A stretch of DNA of 13,550 bases, from NCBI GenBank assembly GCA_023485745.1, contig JAMCZL010000045.1, forward strand, positions 1 through 13,550. Direction: 5' to 3'. The number at the start of each line of letters is the position of its first letter. Position 1 is the stretch's first letter. Under the pieces are notes generated by a model. It was not told the DNA's origin. It worked only from the letters and a program-made list of their open reading frames with translations, and searched no databases. The translations under genes and the position numbers were made by a program. Positions 1-6,856 of this stretch are shown here, piece after piece. This DNA comes from Candidatus Martarchaeota archaeon. GTDB taxonomy: Archaea > Micrarchaeota > Micrarchaeia > Micrarchaeales > Micrarchaeaceae.

Positions 1-713
1 GATACACCGTAATTGTTCGGAAGATTCGTAAGGCTGCCCTTCCCATATCCCAAATACGAATATCCCTTTCCTGGAATCCTTGGTCCGCTCTGCGTGTAAA
101 CAACAATATTTTTAAACTCTACTGGTATCATGTATGCAGAATTCGTATTCGCATCGGCATATTCGCCAACTACCGATGGCGAATTTTGGCCAGAATCTGA
201 GGTTCCAAGATTAGTACTGCCTACTGAGACGTTGTTTATGTAGAAGTTCCACACGTTGCCGCTGGCCCTGAAGCCGTATTCGTTGAAAGTTCCATCTCCT
301 CCGACAGAAGAATTGCCCCCAATTCTACCGAAGAACTTTGTACCCGAATATCCACTCGGGAAATATTCCCAAAACCAAGAGGCAAACCCCTTTTTAAGGT
401 AAACCTTTCCGCTGCATCCCCCGACAGTGCAATTCGTTTGGTAATAGCCACTAGCGTTTGGCACTAGATACCCTATCTGCAAAAATGCGCCATTGTTCAG
501 GTTTTCTCCGATCCAAAAGCCAAAAGATCCAAACGGCACGCTTTGCGGGCTTACTGTTTCTATGGAAACCTCTGCGCCGTTGTTATAATTAAGCGAAGGC
601 TGCAGCGTTACGCCACTTTGAAACCAATACTGGGCATTAGAGTAGCCAGGCAGAAAGGCTAGAAATGCCATGAGAAAAATTATGAGTGGGATATACGCGC
701 TATGCCCTTTCAT
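1..713 (-). CDS. Exported, probably glycosylated surface protein (C-terminus beyond window)
   Basis: An open frame on the minus strand runs without a stop from the ATG at 713 to the left edge (237 codons visible). The N-terminus is a clear signal peptide: Lys2, a hydrophobic core at about residues 8-22 and a likely signal-peptidase site after SNA (residue 27). The mature part is rich in Gly, Ser, Asn and aromatics, as in beta-sandwich surface proteins. It has four Asn-X-Ser/Thr sequons (Asn86, 94, 134, 161) and a Cys95/Cys100 pair that could form a disulfide outside the cell. Stretches such as FGFWIGENLNNG and VWNFYINN loosely recall concanavalin-A-like folds, but I do not recognise the family. 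The start overlaps the end of dtdA by 14 nt, so the two are probably co-transcribed and translationally coupled. The function is unknown; a lectin, surface-layer or glycan-binding role is only a guess. Confidence 0.8.
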   Translation of the reverse strand, partial: MKGHSAYIPLIIFLMAFLAFLPGYSNAQYWFQSGVTLQPSLNYNNGAEVSIETVSPQSVPFGSFGFWIGENLNNGAFLQIGYLVPNASGYYQTNCTVGGCSGKVYLKKGFASWFWEYFPSGYSGTKFFGRIGGNSSVGGDGTFNEYGFRASGNVWNFYINNVSVGSTNLGTSDSGQNSPSVVGEYADANTNSAYMIPVEFKNIVVYTQSGPRIPGKGYSYLGYGKGSLTNLPNNYGV

Positions 714-1500
714 AATCAATACCTATAACATTAAGCCTTTTTATTATTAAATCCCTTTCAGTACTGTTCATGCTCTTCCACTCTATTACTGCGCAGTCGG
801 GCCTTAGCGTGCTCCTGGAATAAGCCTGTTCAAGCATGTCTAACCTGTCTATGTAGTATCTGGACATTATATGCGAGAAGCAGTACCTGCCTTCAAGGGC
901 CAATTTTGTAAATTTGCCTGGATAATGGGATCCACCAATGCCTATTGCAACCTTTTCATACTCTACTGCCGGGTCATTCACGGTTTCAGATATCGCCTCG
1001 GCGACCACGCCTAAAAATTCCCGCCTCGGATTGCCAACTGCATCCACGGATCCCCCAAACTCTATGAAATAAGACGGCTTTTGCAACAAAGGTCCATGGT
1101 GCGTTGCCTCATATACCGCGCCAATATCCTTCGAGGCATCTGAGGCGAGCGCCTTAAGCGATTTAGCCATTACGTCTGGTATTGCAAAGCTCAATTCATT
1201 AGGTTTTCCGCCAAGTTTGGCTGAATCAGACCAGTTGCCTTCGGAGTGCACTGTGTATGACATTACTCCCTTTTCGCTTACGTGCTTGCTCGGGAAGATT
1301 ATGAAGTCTACGTCGTCTATTCTGTCAAGGAAATCGCAGTATATGAGCGGTCTTTTAATTTCCAGCATATGCACATTCCCGCTCCTGTAGTGCGCCATGC
1401 CGTCTATTTCGCCTTCTTCGCGGAATTCCAGTTCTTCTTTCAATATGCCCGCTATGCCTGAAGAAACCTTGTCATCAATAGAATACGCTATCCAGGGCAT
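700..1500 (-). CDS. dtdA: D-aminoacyl-tRNA deacylase, archaeal/plant DtdA (GEK1) type
   Basis: DtdA hydrolyses D-amino acids from mischarged tRNAs in the cytoplasm, freeing the tRNA and keeping D-residues out of proteins. The 266-residue length is usual for this zinc-dependent family, which is unrelated to bacterial DTD. Family landmarks occur in order: PSKHVSEKG (70-78), TVHSEGNW (83-90), the signature EATHHGP (131-137), YFIEFGGS (144-151), GIGGSHYPGKFT (187-198) and FSHIMSRY (208-215). The His residues of EATHHGP and GGSHY are the likely metal or catalytic ligands (known from the family, not testable here). The ATG at 1500 has a GGTG about 10 nt upstream. The gene is divergent from the RNHCP gene across 59 nt, and its stop lies inside the next minus-strand gene. 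I see no truncation. Confidence 0.92.
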   Translation of the reverse strand: MPWIAYSIDDKVSSGIAGILKEELEFREEGEIDGMAHYRSGNVHMLEIKRPLIYCDFLDRIDDVDFIIFPSKHVSEKGVMSYTVHSEGNWSDSAKLGGKPNELSFAIPDVMAKSLKALASDASKDIGAVYEATHHGPLLQKPSYFIEFGGSVDAVGNPRREFLGVVAEAISETVNDPAVEYEKVAIGIGGSHYPGKFTKLALEGRYCFSHIMSRYYIDRLDMLEQAYSRSTLRPDCAVIEWKSMNSTERDLIIKRLNVIGIDYERA

Positions 1501-1525
1501 TTTATCAATCCACCTATATTCAGAT

Positions 1526-1540
1526 TACCTATATATAATT
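1526..1540. promoter_or_regulatory. Near-symmetric TATA box between dtdA and the RNHCP-nuo operon
   Basis: The 59-nt gap between two divergent starts contains TATATATA at 1530-1537, the only strong TATA-like element there. Its centre is about 26 nt upstream of the RNHCP ATG at 1560, the usual archaeal TATA-to-start-site distance, which predicts a leaderless or almost leaderless rightward transcript. Read leftwards, the same box predicts a start near 1508, a leader of roughly 8 nt before the dtdA ATG at 1500. The box is a perfect palindrome, so direction would have to be set by flanking BRE sequence. Position and sequence support it; activity is inferred. Confidence 0.5.
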
Positions 1541-1559
1541 TTCATTGTACTAAATTATT

Positions 1560-1865
1560 ATGAAATCGCGACTGGCAGGATTTACCCGAAATAGGGAGAA
1601 TTTTGTATGTGAAAACTGCGGAACCAAAGTGCAGGGCAACGGCTATACCGACCACTGCCCAGAATGCCTTTACGGCAAGCACGTAGACATATCACCGGGC
1701 GACCGCCTTTCTGAATGCAAAGGCACCATGGTTCCAAAATATTCAATATACGAGCGCGACGGTAACTTTAAAATACATTACAAATGCAGAAAGTGCGGAG
1801 AAGAAAAAAATGTCAAGGCATCCCCAGATGACAACATAGAACTCCTGGAGCGCATAATCGGTTGA
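1560..1865 (+). CDS. RNHCP-domain zinc-ribbon-like protein
   Basis: This is a 101-residue cytosolic protein of the RNHCP family, named for a conserved Arg-Asn-His-Cys-Pro set; its biochemical role is unknown. The family core is complete: TRNRENFVCENCG (9-21), then GYTDHCPECLYGKHVDISPGDR with CxxC pairs at Cys17/Cys20 and Cys33/Cys36. A second CxxC (KCRKCG) lies near residue 75. The four-plus Cys pattern implies one or two bound zinc ions, which suggests nucleic-acid or protein binding (inference). The ATG at 1560 has no SD and sits where the upstream TATA box predicts the transcript start, so it is probably translated leaderlessly. Only 4 nt separate its stop from nuoA, which places it at the head of the complex I operon. 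Confidence 0.85.
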   Translation: MKSRLAGFTRNRENFVCENCGTKVQGNGYTDHCPECLYGKHVDISPGDRLSECKGTMVPKYSIYERDGNFKIHYKCRKCGEEKNVKASPDDNIELLERIIG

Positions 1866-1869
1866 CAAA

Positions 1870-2226
1870 ATGCTATACAACTACATTGCAATAGTATTTT
1901 TTTCGCTGTTTGCAATATTCATACCAGTCTCCTTCCTGTTTACCTCCTGGTTGCTTAGGGACAAAGTGCCTAGCGATCCGGTAAAGAACGCGCCTTACGA
2001 GAGCGGAGAAATACCTATAGGAAACAGCAGGGACATAGACATAGAATACCTGCCGTACTTCCTGCTTTTCATCCCATTCGAAATTGTTGCAGTGCTAACC
2101 ATAGTCTGGTCATCTCAGGCACACAGCATAGGGTTTGATTCCAGCTTATACATACTGGGGCTCACTGTAATATCTATGCTACTCGCATTTGCAGGTTATA
2201 GGATAATAAGTGACAAGTATGTATGA
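1870..2226 (+). CDS. nuoA: NADH-quinone oxidoreductase-like complex I subunit A
   Basis: NuoA/ND3 is a small membrane subunit linking the peripheral arm to the proton-pumping arm near the quinone cavity. The 118-residue protein has the expected three membrane spans (about 4-29, 61-82, 90-112). The ND3 loop is present as NAPYESGE (40-47), with Ser where mitochondrial ND3 has its switch Cys, as in many bacteria. The second span is unusual: the motif corresponding to FDVE reads FEIV (70-73), so the second conserved acid is a valine. The gene begins 4 nt after the RNHCP stop, preceded by a GGTTGA that may act as an SD. Its end overlaps nuoB by 8 nt if nuoB starts at the ATG at 2219. Confidence 0.93.
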   Translation: MLYNYIAIVFFSLFAIFIPVSFLFTSWLLRDKVPSDPVKNAPYESGEIPIGNSRDIDIEYLPYFLLFIPFEIVAVLTIVWSSQAHSIGFDSSLYILGLTVISMLLAFAGYRIISDKYV

Positions 2227-2839
2227 AGAGCACGATCCAGAAAGATTTGCCAATGCCGAGAAGGAAATGACAAAAATGCTTCAGGACAGCCTAAAGAAGC
2301 GCAAAACGCCTACCAACACCATGTTTTTAAGGCTTAGCGACTTCAGCAAGGCGGTTTCCAGCGGCGTAGTTAAATGGAGCAGGTCAAATTCCATGTGGCC
2401 TATGCTTTTCGGCCTAGCCTGCTGCGCTATAGAGCTTATGGACTTCGGTGCGGCAAGGATAGACGCAGAGCGCAAGGGATACCTTTTGTTCCGCGGCACG
2501 CCCCGCCAATGCGATGTGATGATTGTCGCTGGCTGGGTTACCAAATCGATGGTGCCTAGGGTGAAGCGCCTTTACGAGCAAATGGCTTCGCCAAAATACG
2601 TTGTGGCATACGGCGAATGCGCAACAGCCGGCGGGCCTTGGTACGAGAGCTACAACATAGTAAAAGGCATAGACCAGGTGCTTCCTGTGGATGTCTATGC
2701 GGTAGGCTGCCCTCCAAAGCCGGAGAACCTTTTTGCAGCGTTAATGAAACTTCAGGAGAAAGTAGGTGGTAAAGTTGCTGGAAGTGAAGAAAGAACAATT
2801 GCTGAAAACCCTAGACGAGCTGAAAACGAACGGGTATGA
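2219..2839 (+). CDS. nuoB: Complex I subunit B, N2 iron-sulfur cluster protein
   Basis: NuoB (PSST) carries cluster N2, the last iron-sulfur centre, which reduces quinone together with NuoD. Numbering from the ATG at 2219 (GTGA as SD 5 nt upstream; a GTG at 2210 is also in frame), the four ligands are in place: tandem Cys68-Cys69 in GLACCAIELM, Cys134 in GECATAGG and Cys164 in GCPPKPE. The N-terminal 50 residues are hydrophilic and family-variable. The C-terminus is odd: after KLQEKV the frame continues about 28 polar residues and overlaps nuoC by 74 nt. Removing one A from 2759-2761 would end the protein at LQEK and put the nuoC GTG right after the stop. The functional core looks intact; only the tail is doubtful. 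Confidence 0.95.
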   Translation: MYEEHDPERFANAEKEMTKMLQDSLKKRKTPTNTMFLRLSDFSKAVSSGVVKWSRSNSMWPMLFGLACCAIELMDFGAARIDAERKGYLLFRGTPRQCDVMIVAGWVTKSMVPRVKRLYEQMASPKYVVAYGECATAGGPWYESYNIVKGIDQVLPVDVYAVGCPPKPENLFAALMKLQEKVGGKVAGSEERTIAENPRRAENERV

Positions 2840-3143
2840 TTACCTGAAAGACGTTACCGCGGTGGACTACGTCACCTACTTAGAAGTGGTATACATCCTA
2901 TACAACATAAAGCTTTCAAGGGAGGAAATCGTAAAAGTTCAGCTTGACCCCAAGAACCCAAAAATACACACAATAATGGACAAATTCCCGGCTGCGGACT
3001 GGTACGAGCGCGAAATGTCCGAGATGTTCGGGATAGGTATAGTCGGAAGGCGCGCAAAACGCCTTCTGCTAGAGGAATGGAACGGAATCAGTCCCCCACT
3101 CAGGAAAAGCTTTGCGTGGGGCAAGGACTACGCAAAAGAGTGA
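2766..3143 (+). CDS. nuoC: Complex I subunit C (30-kDa type), short form
   Basis: NuoC is a peripheral-arm subunit that packs on NuoB and NuoD and holds no cofactor. The 125-residue protein begins close to the conserved core: YLKDVTAVDY (26-35), VVYILYN (41-47) and the family signature WYEREMSEMFGI (79-90), followed by PLRKSF (111-116). It lacks part of the N-terminal extension seen in longer homologues. The start is a GTG at 2766, the first possible codon, because an in-frame TAG sits immediately before it at 2763-2765. This forces a 74-nt overlap with the annotated nuoB frame. Translation is probably coupled to nuoB. NuoD follows 4 nt after the stop. Identification is firm; the exact start is less so. 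Confidence 0.9.
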   Translation: MVKLLEVKKEQLLKTLDELKTNGYDYLKDVTAVDYVTYLEVVYILYNIKLSREEIVKVQLDPKNPKIHTIMDKFPAADWYEREMSEMFGIGIVGRRAKRLLLEEWNGISPPLRKSFAWGKDYAKE

Positions 3144-3147
3144 AAAC

Positions 3148-4245
3148 ATGCCTGTAATGAGAATCAATGTAGGGCCAATACACCCAAGCACGCACGGAGT
3201 CCTGAGGCTGCTGGTTGATGTTGACGGCGATACAATAGAGAATATGACGTGCCATATTGGCTTCCTCCATCGCGGAGTTGAGAAGCTCATGGAGAACAGG
3301 ATGTACATGCAAAGCCCGTCCTACACGGAAAAGCTCGACTACGTCGCCCCGCTCGGTTGGGACGACCTGTACGTACACACCGTAGAGCTAGCGCTTCAAA
3401 AAGAAGTAAAGGAGACTGCCAAGTACGCGAGGGTAATAATAATGGAATTCCAGAGAATCGCAAGCCACTTATTTTTCATTGGCGCGCTGTGCAACGACGT
3501 AGGGCAAATGTTCACCATGTTTATGTGGGCCTTCAGGGAAAGGGATGCAGTCTTGAAATTCTTGGAGGATGTTTCCGGAAGCAGGATGTTTTATGTGAAT
3601 ATGCGTGTCGGAGGGCTCATGCGCCCGCTCCCGGACGATTTCTATGATAGGGCATACAAGCTTACCGAATACATAGCGTACAAGGTAAAAGGCTACAAGG
3701 ACGTAATAGATGACAACAGCATTTTCATGGAAAGGACAAAGGGCATAGGCACAATTTCAAAGAAGGAGGCAATAGATTTCGGGCTTTCAGGCCCAAACCT
3801 AAGGGCATCCGGAGTTGAATATGACGTGCGCAAGAAATATCCGTACTACGCCTACGACAAGCTGAAGTTCAAGGTGCCAACTTCAAACATTGGCGACGGG
3901 TATGCAAGATACAAGATGAGGTACGAGGAAATTTTCGAAAGCATAAAGATCATACGCCAAGCGCTCGACAAGATGCCTAAGGACAACGACGTAGTCGGGT
4001 TTCCTATAAAGCTGATAGGCCCAGAGGCGAAGCCTGACATTGTGATAAATCACCACGAGCTTCCAAGAGGCGAAGGAATAATATACATGGTGCCGGACAA
4101 GCAAAAGCCGTACAGGATAAGGCTGCGATCTCCGGTGTTTATAAGCCTCTCCGCCCTGGAGCACATATGCAAAGGGGCAAAATTTGCCGACCTGTTTTCG
4201 ATTGCAGGGACGCTGGATGTGGTAATGGCTGAAGTTGACAGGTAA
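3148..4245 (+). CDS. nuoD: Complex I subunit D (49-kDa type), quinone-site subunit
   Basis: NuoD forms the quinone-reduction pocket with NuoB; it descends from the large subunit of NiFe hydrogenases. The 365-residue protein has the N-terminal loop GPIHPSTHG (9-17) with both conserved His residues, GFLHRGVEKL in place of the hydrogenase RxCG nickel motif, and the conserved Tyr in EKLDYVAP. It lacks the nickel-binding CxxC pairs, so it is a complex I subunit and not a hydrogenase. The C-terminus ends in VMAEVDR, close to the family's usual end, so the gene is complete. I start it at the ATG at 3148, 4 nt after nuoC; the frame is open back to a TTG at 3112, but that would overlap nuoC. No nuoH or nuoI follows; the next gene is prefoldin. 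Confidence 0.95.
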   Translation: MPVMRINVGPIHPSTHGVLRLLVDVDGDTIENMTCHIGFLHRGVEKLMENRMYMQSPSYTEKLDYVAPLGWDDLYVHTVELALQKEVKETAKYARVIIMEFQRIASHLFFIGALCNDVGQMFTMFMWAFRERDAVLKFLEDVSGSRMFYVNMRVGGLMRPLPDDFYDRAYKLTEYIAYKVKGYKDVIDDNSIFMERTKGIGTISKKEAIDFGLSGPNLRASGVEYDVRKKYPYYAYDKLKFKVPTSNIGDGYARYKMRYEEIFESIKIIRQALDKMPKDNDVVGFPIKLIGPEAKPDIVINHHELPRGEGIIYMVPDKQKPYRIRLRSPVFISLSALEHICKGAKFADLFSIAGTLDVVMAEVDR

Positions 4246-4286
4246 TCTTATAATGTTTTATCCCAAAAATACTGAAAGGTGTTAAG
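4246..4286 (+). promoter_or_regulatory. Possible internal promoter and SD before pfdB
   Basis: The 41-nt gap after nuoD is the widest on the plus strand between 1560 and 6856. It holds A/T-rich candidates TTATAA (about 4248-4253) and GTTTTATCC. A clear SD, AAGGTG at 4276-4281, lies 5 nt before the pfdB ATG. This may mark the border between a respiratory operon and a housekeeping operon, or simply be a spacer. The SD is well supported, the promoter only weakly. Confidence 0.35.
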
Positions 4287-4628
4287 ATGGACCAGGACCA
4301 AGTAGAAAGGCTCACAATAAACTACCAGAGGCTGCAGGACCAGCTACAATCCCTAAACATGCAAAAAGAGCAGATGCAATCACAGAAAGAAGAGTACAAG
4401 ATAGCCGAGGAAGAGCTGTCAAAAGCCAGCGGCCGCGTATATGTCTCTGTAGGCGGGGCAATAATCGAGTCGACAAAGGAAGAAGCAATAAAGAACGTGA
4501 AGGACAAGCAGGAGTTCATAGCAATGCGCCTTACTATAATAGAAAAGCAAATAGAGGAATCGTCAAGGAGGGAAGCAGAGATGAAAAAGCAGATAAATGA
4601 CATTTTAAAAGCCAACAAACCGCAATAA
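4287..4628 (+). CDS. pfdB: Prefoldin subunit beta
   Basis: Prefoldin is a hexamer (two alpha, four beta) that captures unfolded proteins with coiled-coil tentacles and passes them to the thermosome. The 113-residue length is typical for beta. An N-terminal helix rich in Gln, Glu and Lys (about 1-50) and a C-terminal helix (about 72-110) form the coiled coil. Between them lies the beta-hairpin GRVYVSVGGAIIESTKEEA (about 50-68), which matches the beta-subunit hairpin in place and pattern. The ATG at 4287 has the SD AAGGTG 5 nt upstream. The thermosome that would receive its clients is encoded in this window on the other strand. The alpha subunit is not here. The DHH gene follows after 7 nt. Confidence 0.9.
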   Translation: MDQDQVERLTINYQRLQDQLQSLNMQKEQMQSQKEEYKIAEEELSKASGRVYVSVGGAIIESTKEEAIKNVKDKQEFIAMRLTIIEKQIEESSRREAEMKKQINDILKANKPQ

Positions 4629-4635
4629 TGATGGC

Positions 4636-5634
4636 ATGGAAGAAATAAGCTTTTCAGGCCTACAGAAGCTTGTAAAAGAATCAAAAGGCATGAAAGCAGC
4701 CATTACCTTTCATTCGGTAGCTGATACTGATTCTGTCGCGAGCGCAAATGCGATGGCCACCTATTTCGAAAATTCGACAATAGTAAACCCCGATTATATA
4801 ACAAAAAATGCCATGACTCTGCTAAAAAAATACGCCGGCGAAAGAATCAAGATGGCGGAAAAGATTCCGGAAGACGCAGACCTCATAGTGTTGGTAGACG
4901 TGAACAATTTCGAGGACTGCGGCAATCTTGCCGAAGAGCTCGCAAGCACAGGCAAGAAGATACTTATAATAGACCACCACAGCCCCAAAAAAATAGAGAA
5001 CAGAAACGTAACCGCATTCAACGACGAGTCTTACAACTCGGCATCAAGCATAGTATACGAGCTTCTGGAAAGCATAGGCCACAAGATCGAAGCAGACACT
5101 GCAAAGCTGCTCGCCGCAGGTATAATAGCCGACTCTGCGCAATTCAAAAATTCGACACCAAGGACGTTCATCGAAATAGGCCAGCTTCTCGCGTTGTCGA
5201 ATTCCGACTATGCATCGCTTTCAGACGAATTTCACCACGTTCCTTACTATGAGCGCTCGGCCGCAATCGCTGACCTGTTCAAGTCAGAGGTTGTGATAAA
5301 AAACAATTTTATTTTTATATACGGCGAGACCACCACACATGCAAATGTCCTAGCCGATAAGGCCATAGACATAGGCGCGGACGTATCGCTTTTCGTTTCG
5401 AAAAAGGATGACGAAATATCCTTCTCGGCGAGGCTGCGGCCCCCTCTTGACAAGCAAACCGGAATCCATCTGGGTGCGATAATGAAAAACCTCGGAACTA
5501 TAATAGGCGGATCCGGGGGCGGGCATCCTTGCGCAGCGGGCGCATACGGTCCAAAGCAGTCTGGGCAGCCGGAATTCATAGAGAAATTCATGCTCAATGT
5601 TCTCGACAAGATAAAAAACGTAAGCGGCGAATAG
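4636..5634 (+). CDS. DHH/DHHA1 phosphoesterase (NrnA/RecJ-like)
   Basis: This is a 332-residue manganese-dependent phosphoesterase of the DHH superfamily, whose members degrade nanoRNAs, pAp, cyclic dinucleotides or single-stranded DNA. All catalytic motifs are visible: HSVADTDS (His26, Asp30, Asp32), VLVDVNN with Asp88, DHH at 113-115 and GIIADSAQ with Asp166. The C-terminal DHHA1 domain carries the substrate-binding Gly-rich loop GGSGGGHP (291-298, His297). There is no extra OB or Toprim domain, so it resembles stand-alone NrnA-type or archaeal RecJ-like (GAN-related) proteins; sequence alone does not decide the substrate. It sits 7 nt after pfdB and 1 nt before mre11. Linkage to mre11 hints at DNA-end processing, but RNA turnover is equally possible. 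Confidence 0.88.
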   Translation: MEEISFSGLQKLVKESKGMKAAITFHSVADTDSVASANAMATYFENSTIVNPDYITKNAMTLLKKYAGERIKMAEKIPEDADLIVLVDVNNFEDCGNLAEELASTGKKILIIDHHSPKKIENRNVTAFNDESYNSASSIVYELLESIGHKIEADTAKLLAAGIIADSAQFKNSTPRTFIEIGQLLALSNSDYASLSDEFHHVPYYERSAAIADLFKSEVVIKNNFIFIYGETTTHANVLADKAIDIGADVSLFVSKKDDEISFSARLRPPLDKQTGIHLGAIMKNLGTIIGGSGGGHPCAAGAYGPKQSGQPEFIEKFMLNVLDKIKNVSGE

Positions 5635-5635
5635 C

Positions 5636-6856
5636 TTGAAAATAGCGATAATATCTGACATGCACATAGGCTACGAAAGATTCGAATCGGACGCATTAGC
5701 CCAGGCGAAGGACGCCCTAAGTCTTGCGGCCCAAAAAGCCGACGCAATAATAATACCCGGAGATGTATTCGACAACAGGAATCCGAAGCCCGATGTCATA
5801 GCCTCGGCAATAAACATTTTCAGGGATCTTTCAAAATCTGCATGGAAAGCCCGAGTCTCGTCATTCATCTCATCACGTAACGAAGCTTCCTATACCGACG
5901 TTCCGATACTTGCAATACCTGGCACGCACGAGCGCGTGGCGGAAGGAAAAGCGAACGCCCTGTCCCTCTTGGGCCTTGCCGGCCTTCTGGTTGACGTAAG
6001 CGAGGCAACTGCAATTTTGGAAAAAGACGGCGAAAAGGTCGCAGTGTTCGGTCTTGGCGGGCTTTCAGAGGAGCGCGTCAAGCAGAGACTGCAGGAGCTC
6101 AAGCCTTCTCCTGTGCCATCCGCGTTTAACATATTCATGCTGCACCAGTCCATATACGAGCTGCTGCCTTTCGACAACTCATTTATCCGCTTCGAGGATC
6201 TGCCGGAAGGGTTCGATCTCTATGTTGACGGGCACATACACAGCAGGTTCGAATCCAAGGTGCACGGCAAGCCGTTCCTTATACCTGGCAGCACGGTAAT
6301 AACGCAGCTCAAGGAGAACGAACAGTCCAAAAAGGGCTTTTTCATATACGATACTCTTTCCACAACATACGATTTCATAGAAATAAAGTCCAGGGACTTC
6401 ATATTCAGGAAAATGAGCTTTTCCGAAGCCAGGCCAGATGAAATAGTGCAAAGATGCGATGAGGAGATAGGCAGGATAGTCTCAAATAATGGAAGCAAGC
6501 CCATAATACGTCTGCAGCTCGAAGGCACTGTCGAAAAGGGTCGGAGCTCCTCGGGCTTGGGGCTGAGCTCCATAGCCCAAAAATACTCAAAAAGCGCGGT
6601 TGTAGAAATAGATACCTCAAAAATAGCGCCAGCGGGTCTGGAGCAGGAACTGGAAAGCATACGTTCAAACAAAATAGAGCAAATACCGATAAAAGAGTTT
6701 GGAATGAGCACTCTTAGGGATAAAATGGCATCCCTCGGCATAAAGGGCCTTGACGTAAGCGCTTTATTCGAACTTCTAGACGATCCGTCTGCCTCTGCAA
6801 AAAGTAAAACTGCGGCAAAGGTGCTGGATTTCCTGGAGCACTACACGCCAGGCTGA
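5636..6856 (+). CDS. mre11: Mre11-family metallophosphoesterase (DNA repair nuclease)
   Basis: Mre11 is the manganese nuclease that, with Rad50, trims DNA double-strand ends. The calcineurin-like core has motif I SDMHIG (Asp8, His10), motif II PGDVFDN (Asp43), motif III PGTHE (His98), motif IV FMLHQS (His170) and motif V DGHIHS (His200, His202). Motif III has Thr97 where most family members have Asn (GNH). The length of 406 residues leaves a capping domain and a C-terminal helical region that could bind Rad50. The start is TTG at 5636 with GGCGA as SD 5 nt upstream. The first ATG is codon 9 and would lose Asp8, so TTG is required. The gene lies 1 nt after the DHH stop and abuts rpl14e tail to tail. 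No rad50, herA or nurA is adjacent. Confidence 0.85.
   Translation: MKIAIISDMHIGYERFESDALAQAKDALSLAAQKADAIIIPGDVFDNRNPKPDVIASAINIFRDLSKSAWKARVSSFISSRNEASYTDVPILAIPGTHERVAEGKANALSLLGLAGLLVDVSEATAILEKDGEKVAVFGLGGLSEERVKQRLQELKPSPVPSAFNIFMLHQSIYELLPFDNSFIRFEDLPEGFDLYVDGHIHSRFESKVHGKPFLIPGSTVITQLKENEQSKKGFFIYDTLSTTYDFIEIKSRDFIFRKMSFSEARPDEIVQRCDEEIGRIVSNNGSKPIIRLQLEGTVEKGRSSSGLGLSSIAQKYSKSAVVEIDTSKIAPAGLEQELESIRSNKIEQIPIKEFGMSTLRDKMASLGIKGLDVSALFELLDDPSASAKSKTAAKVLDFLEHYTPG

Noticed and set aside
236..451. 71-codon minus-strand frame inside the exported protein gene
   Set aside because: It lies in another frame of the longer minus-strand frame 1-713, which has a signal peptide and a proper start.
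3112..3147. Longer nuoD start at the TTG at 3112
   Set aside because: It adds 12 residues not typical of the family and overlaps nuoC; the ATG at 3148, 4 nt after nuoC, gives the normal N-terminus.
5247..5747. 166-codon minus-strand frame opposite the DHH/mre11 junction
   Set aside because: It spans two well-supported plus-strand genes and shows no family motif or SD.
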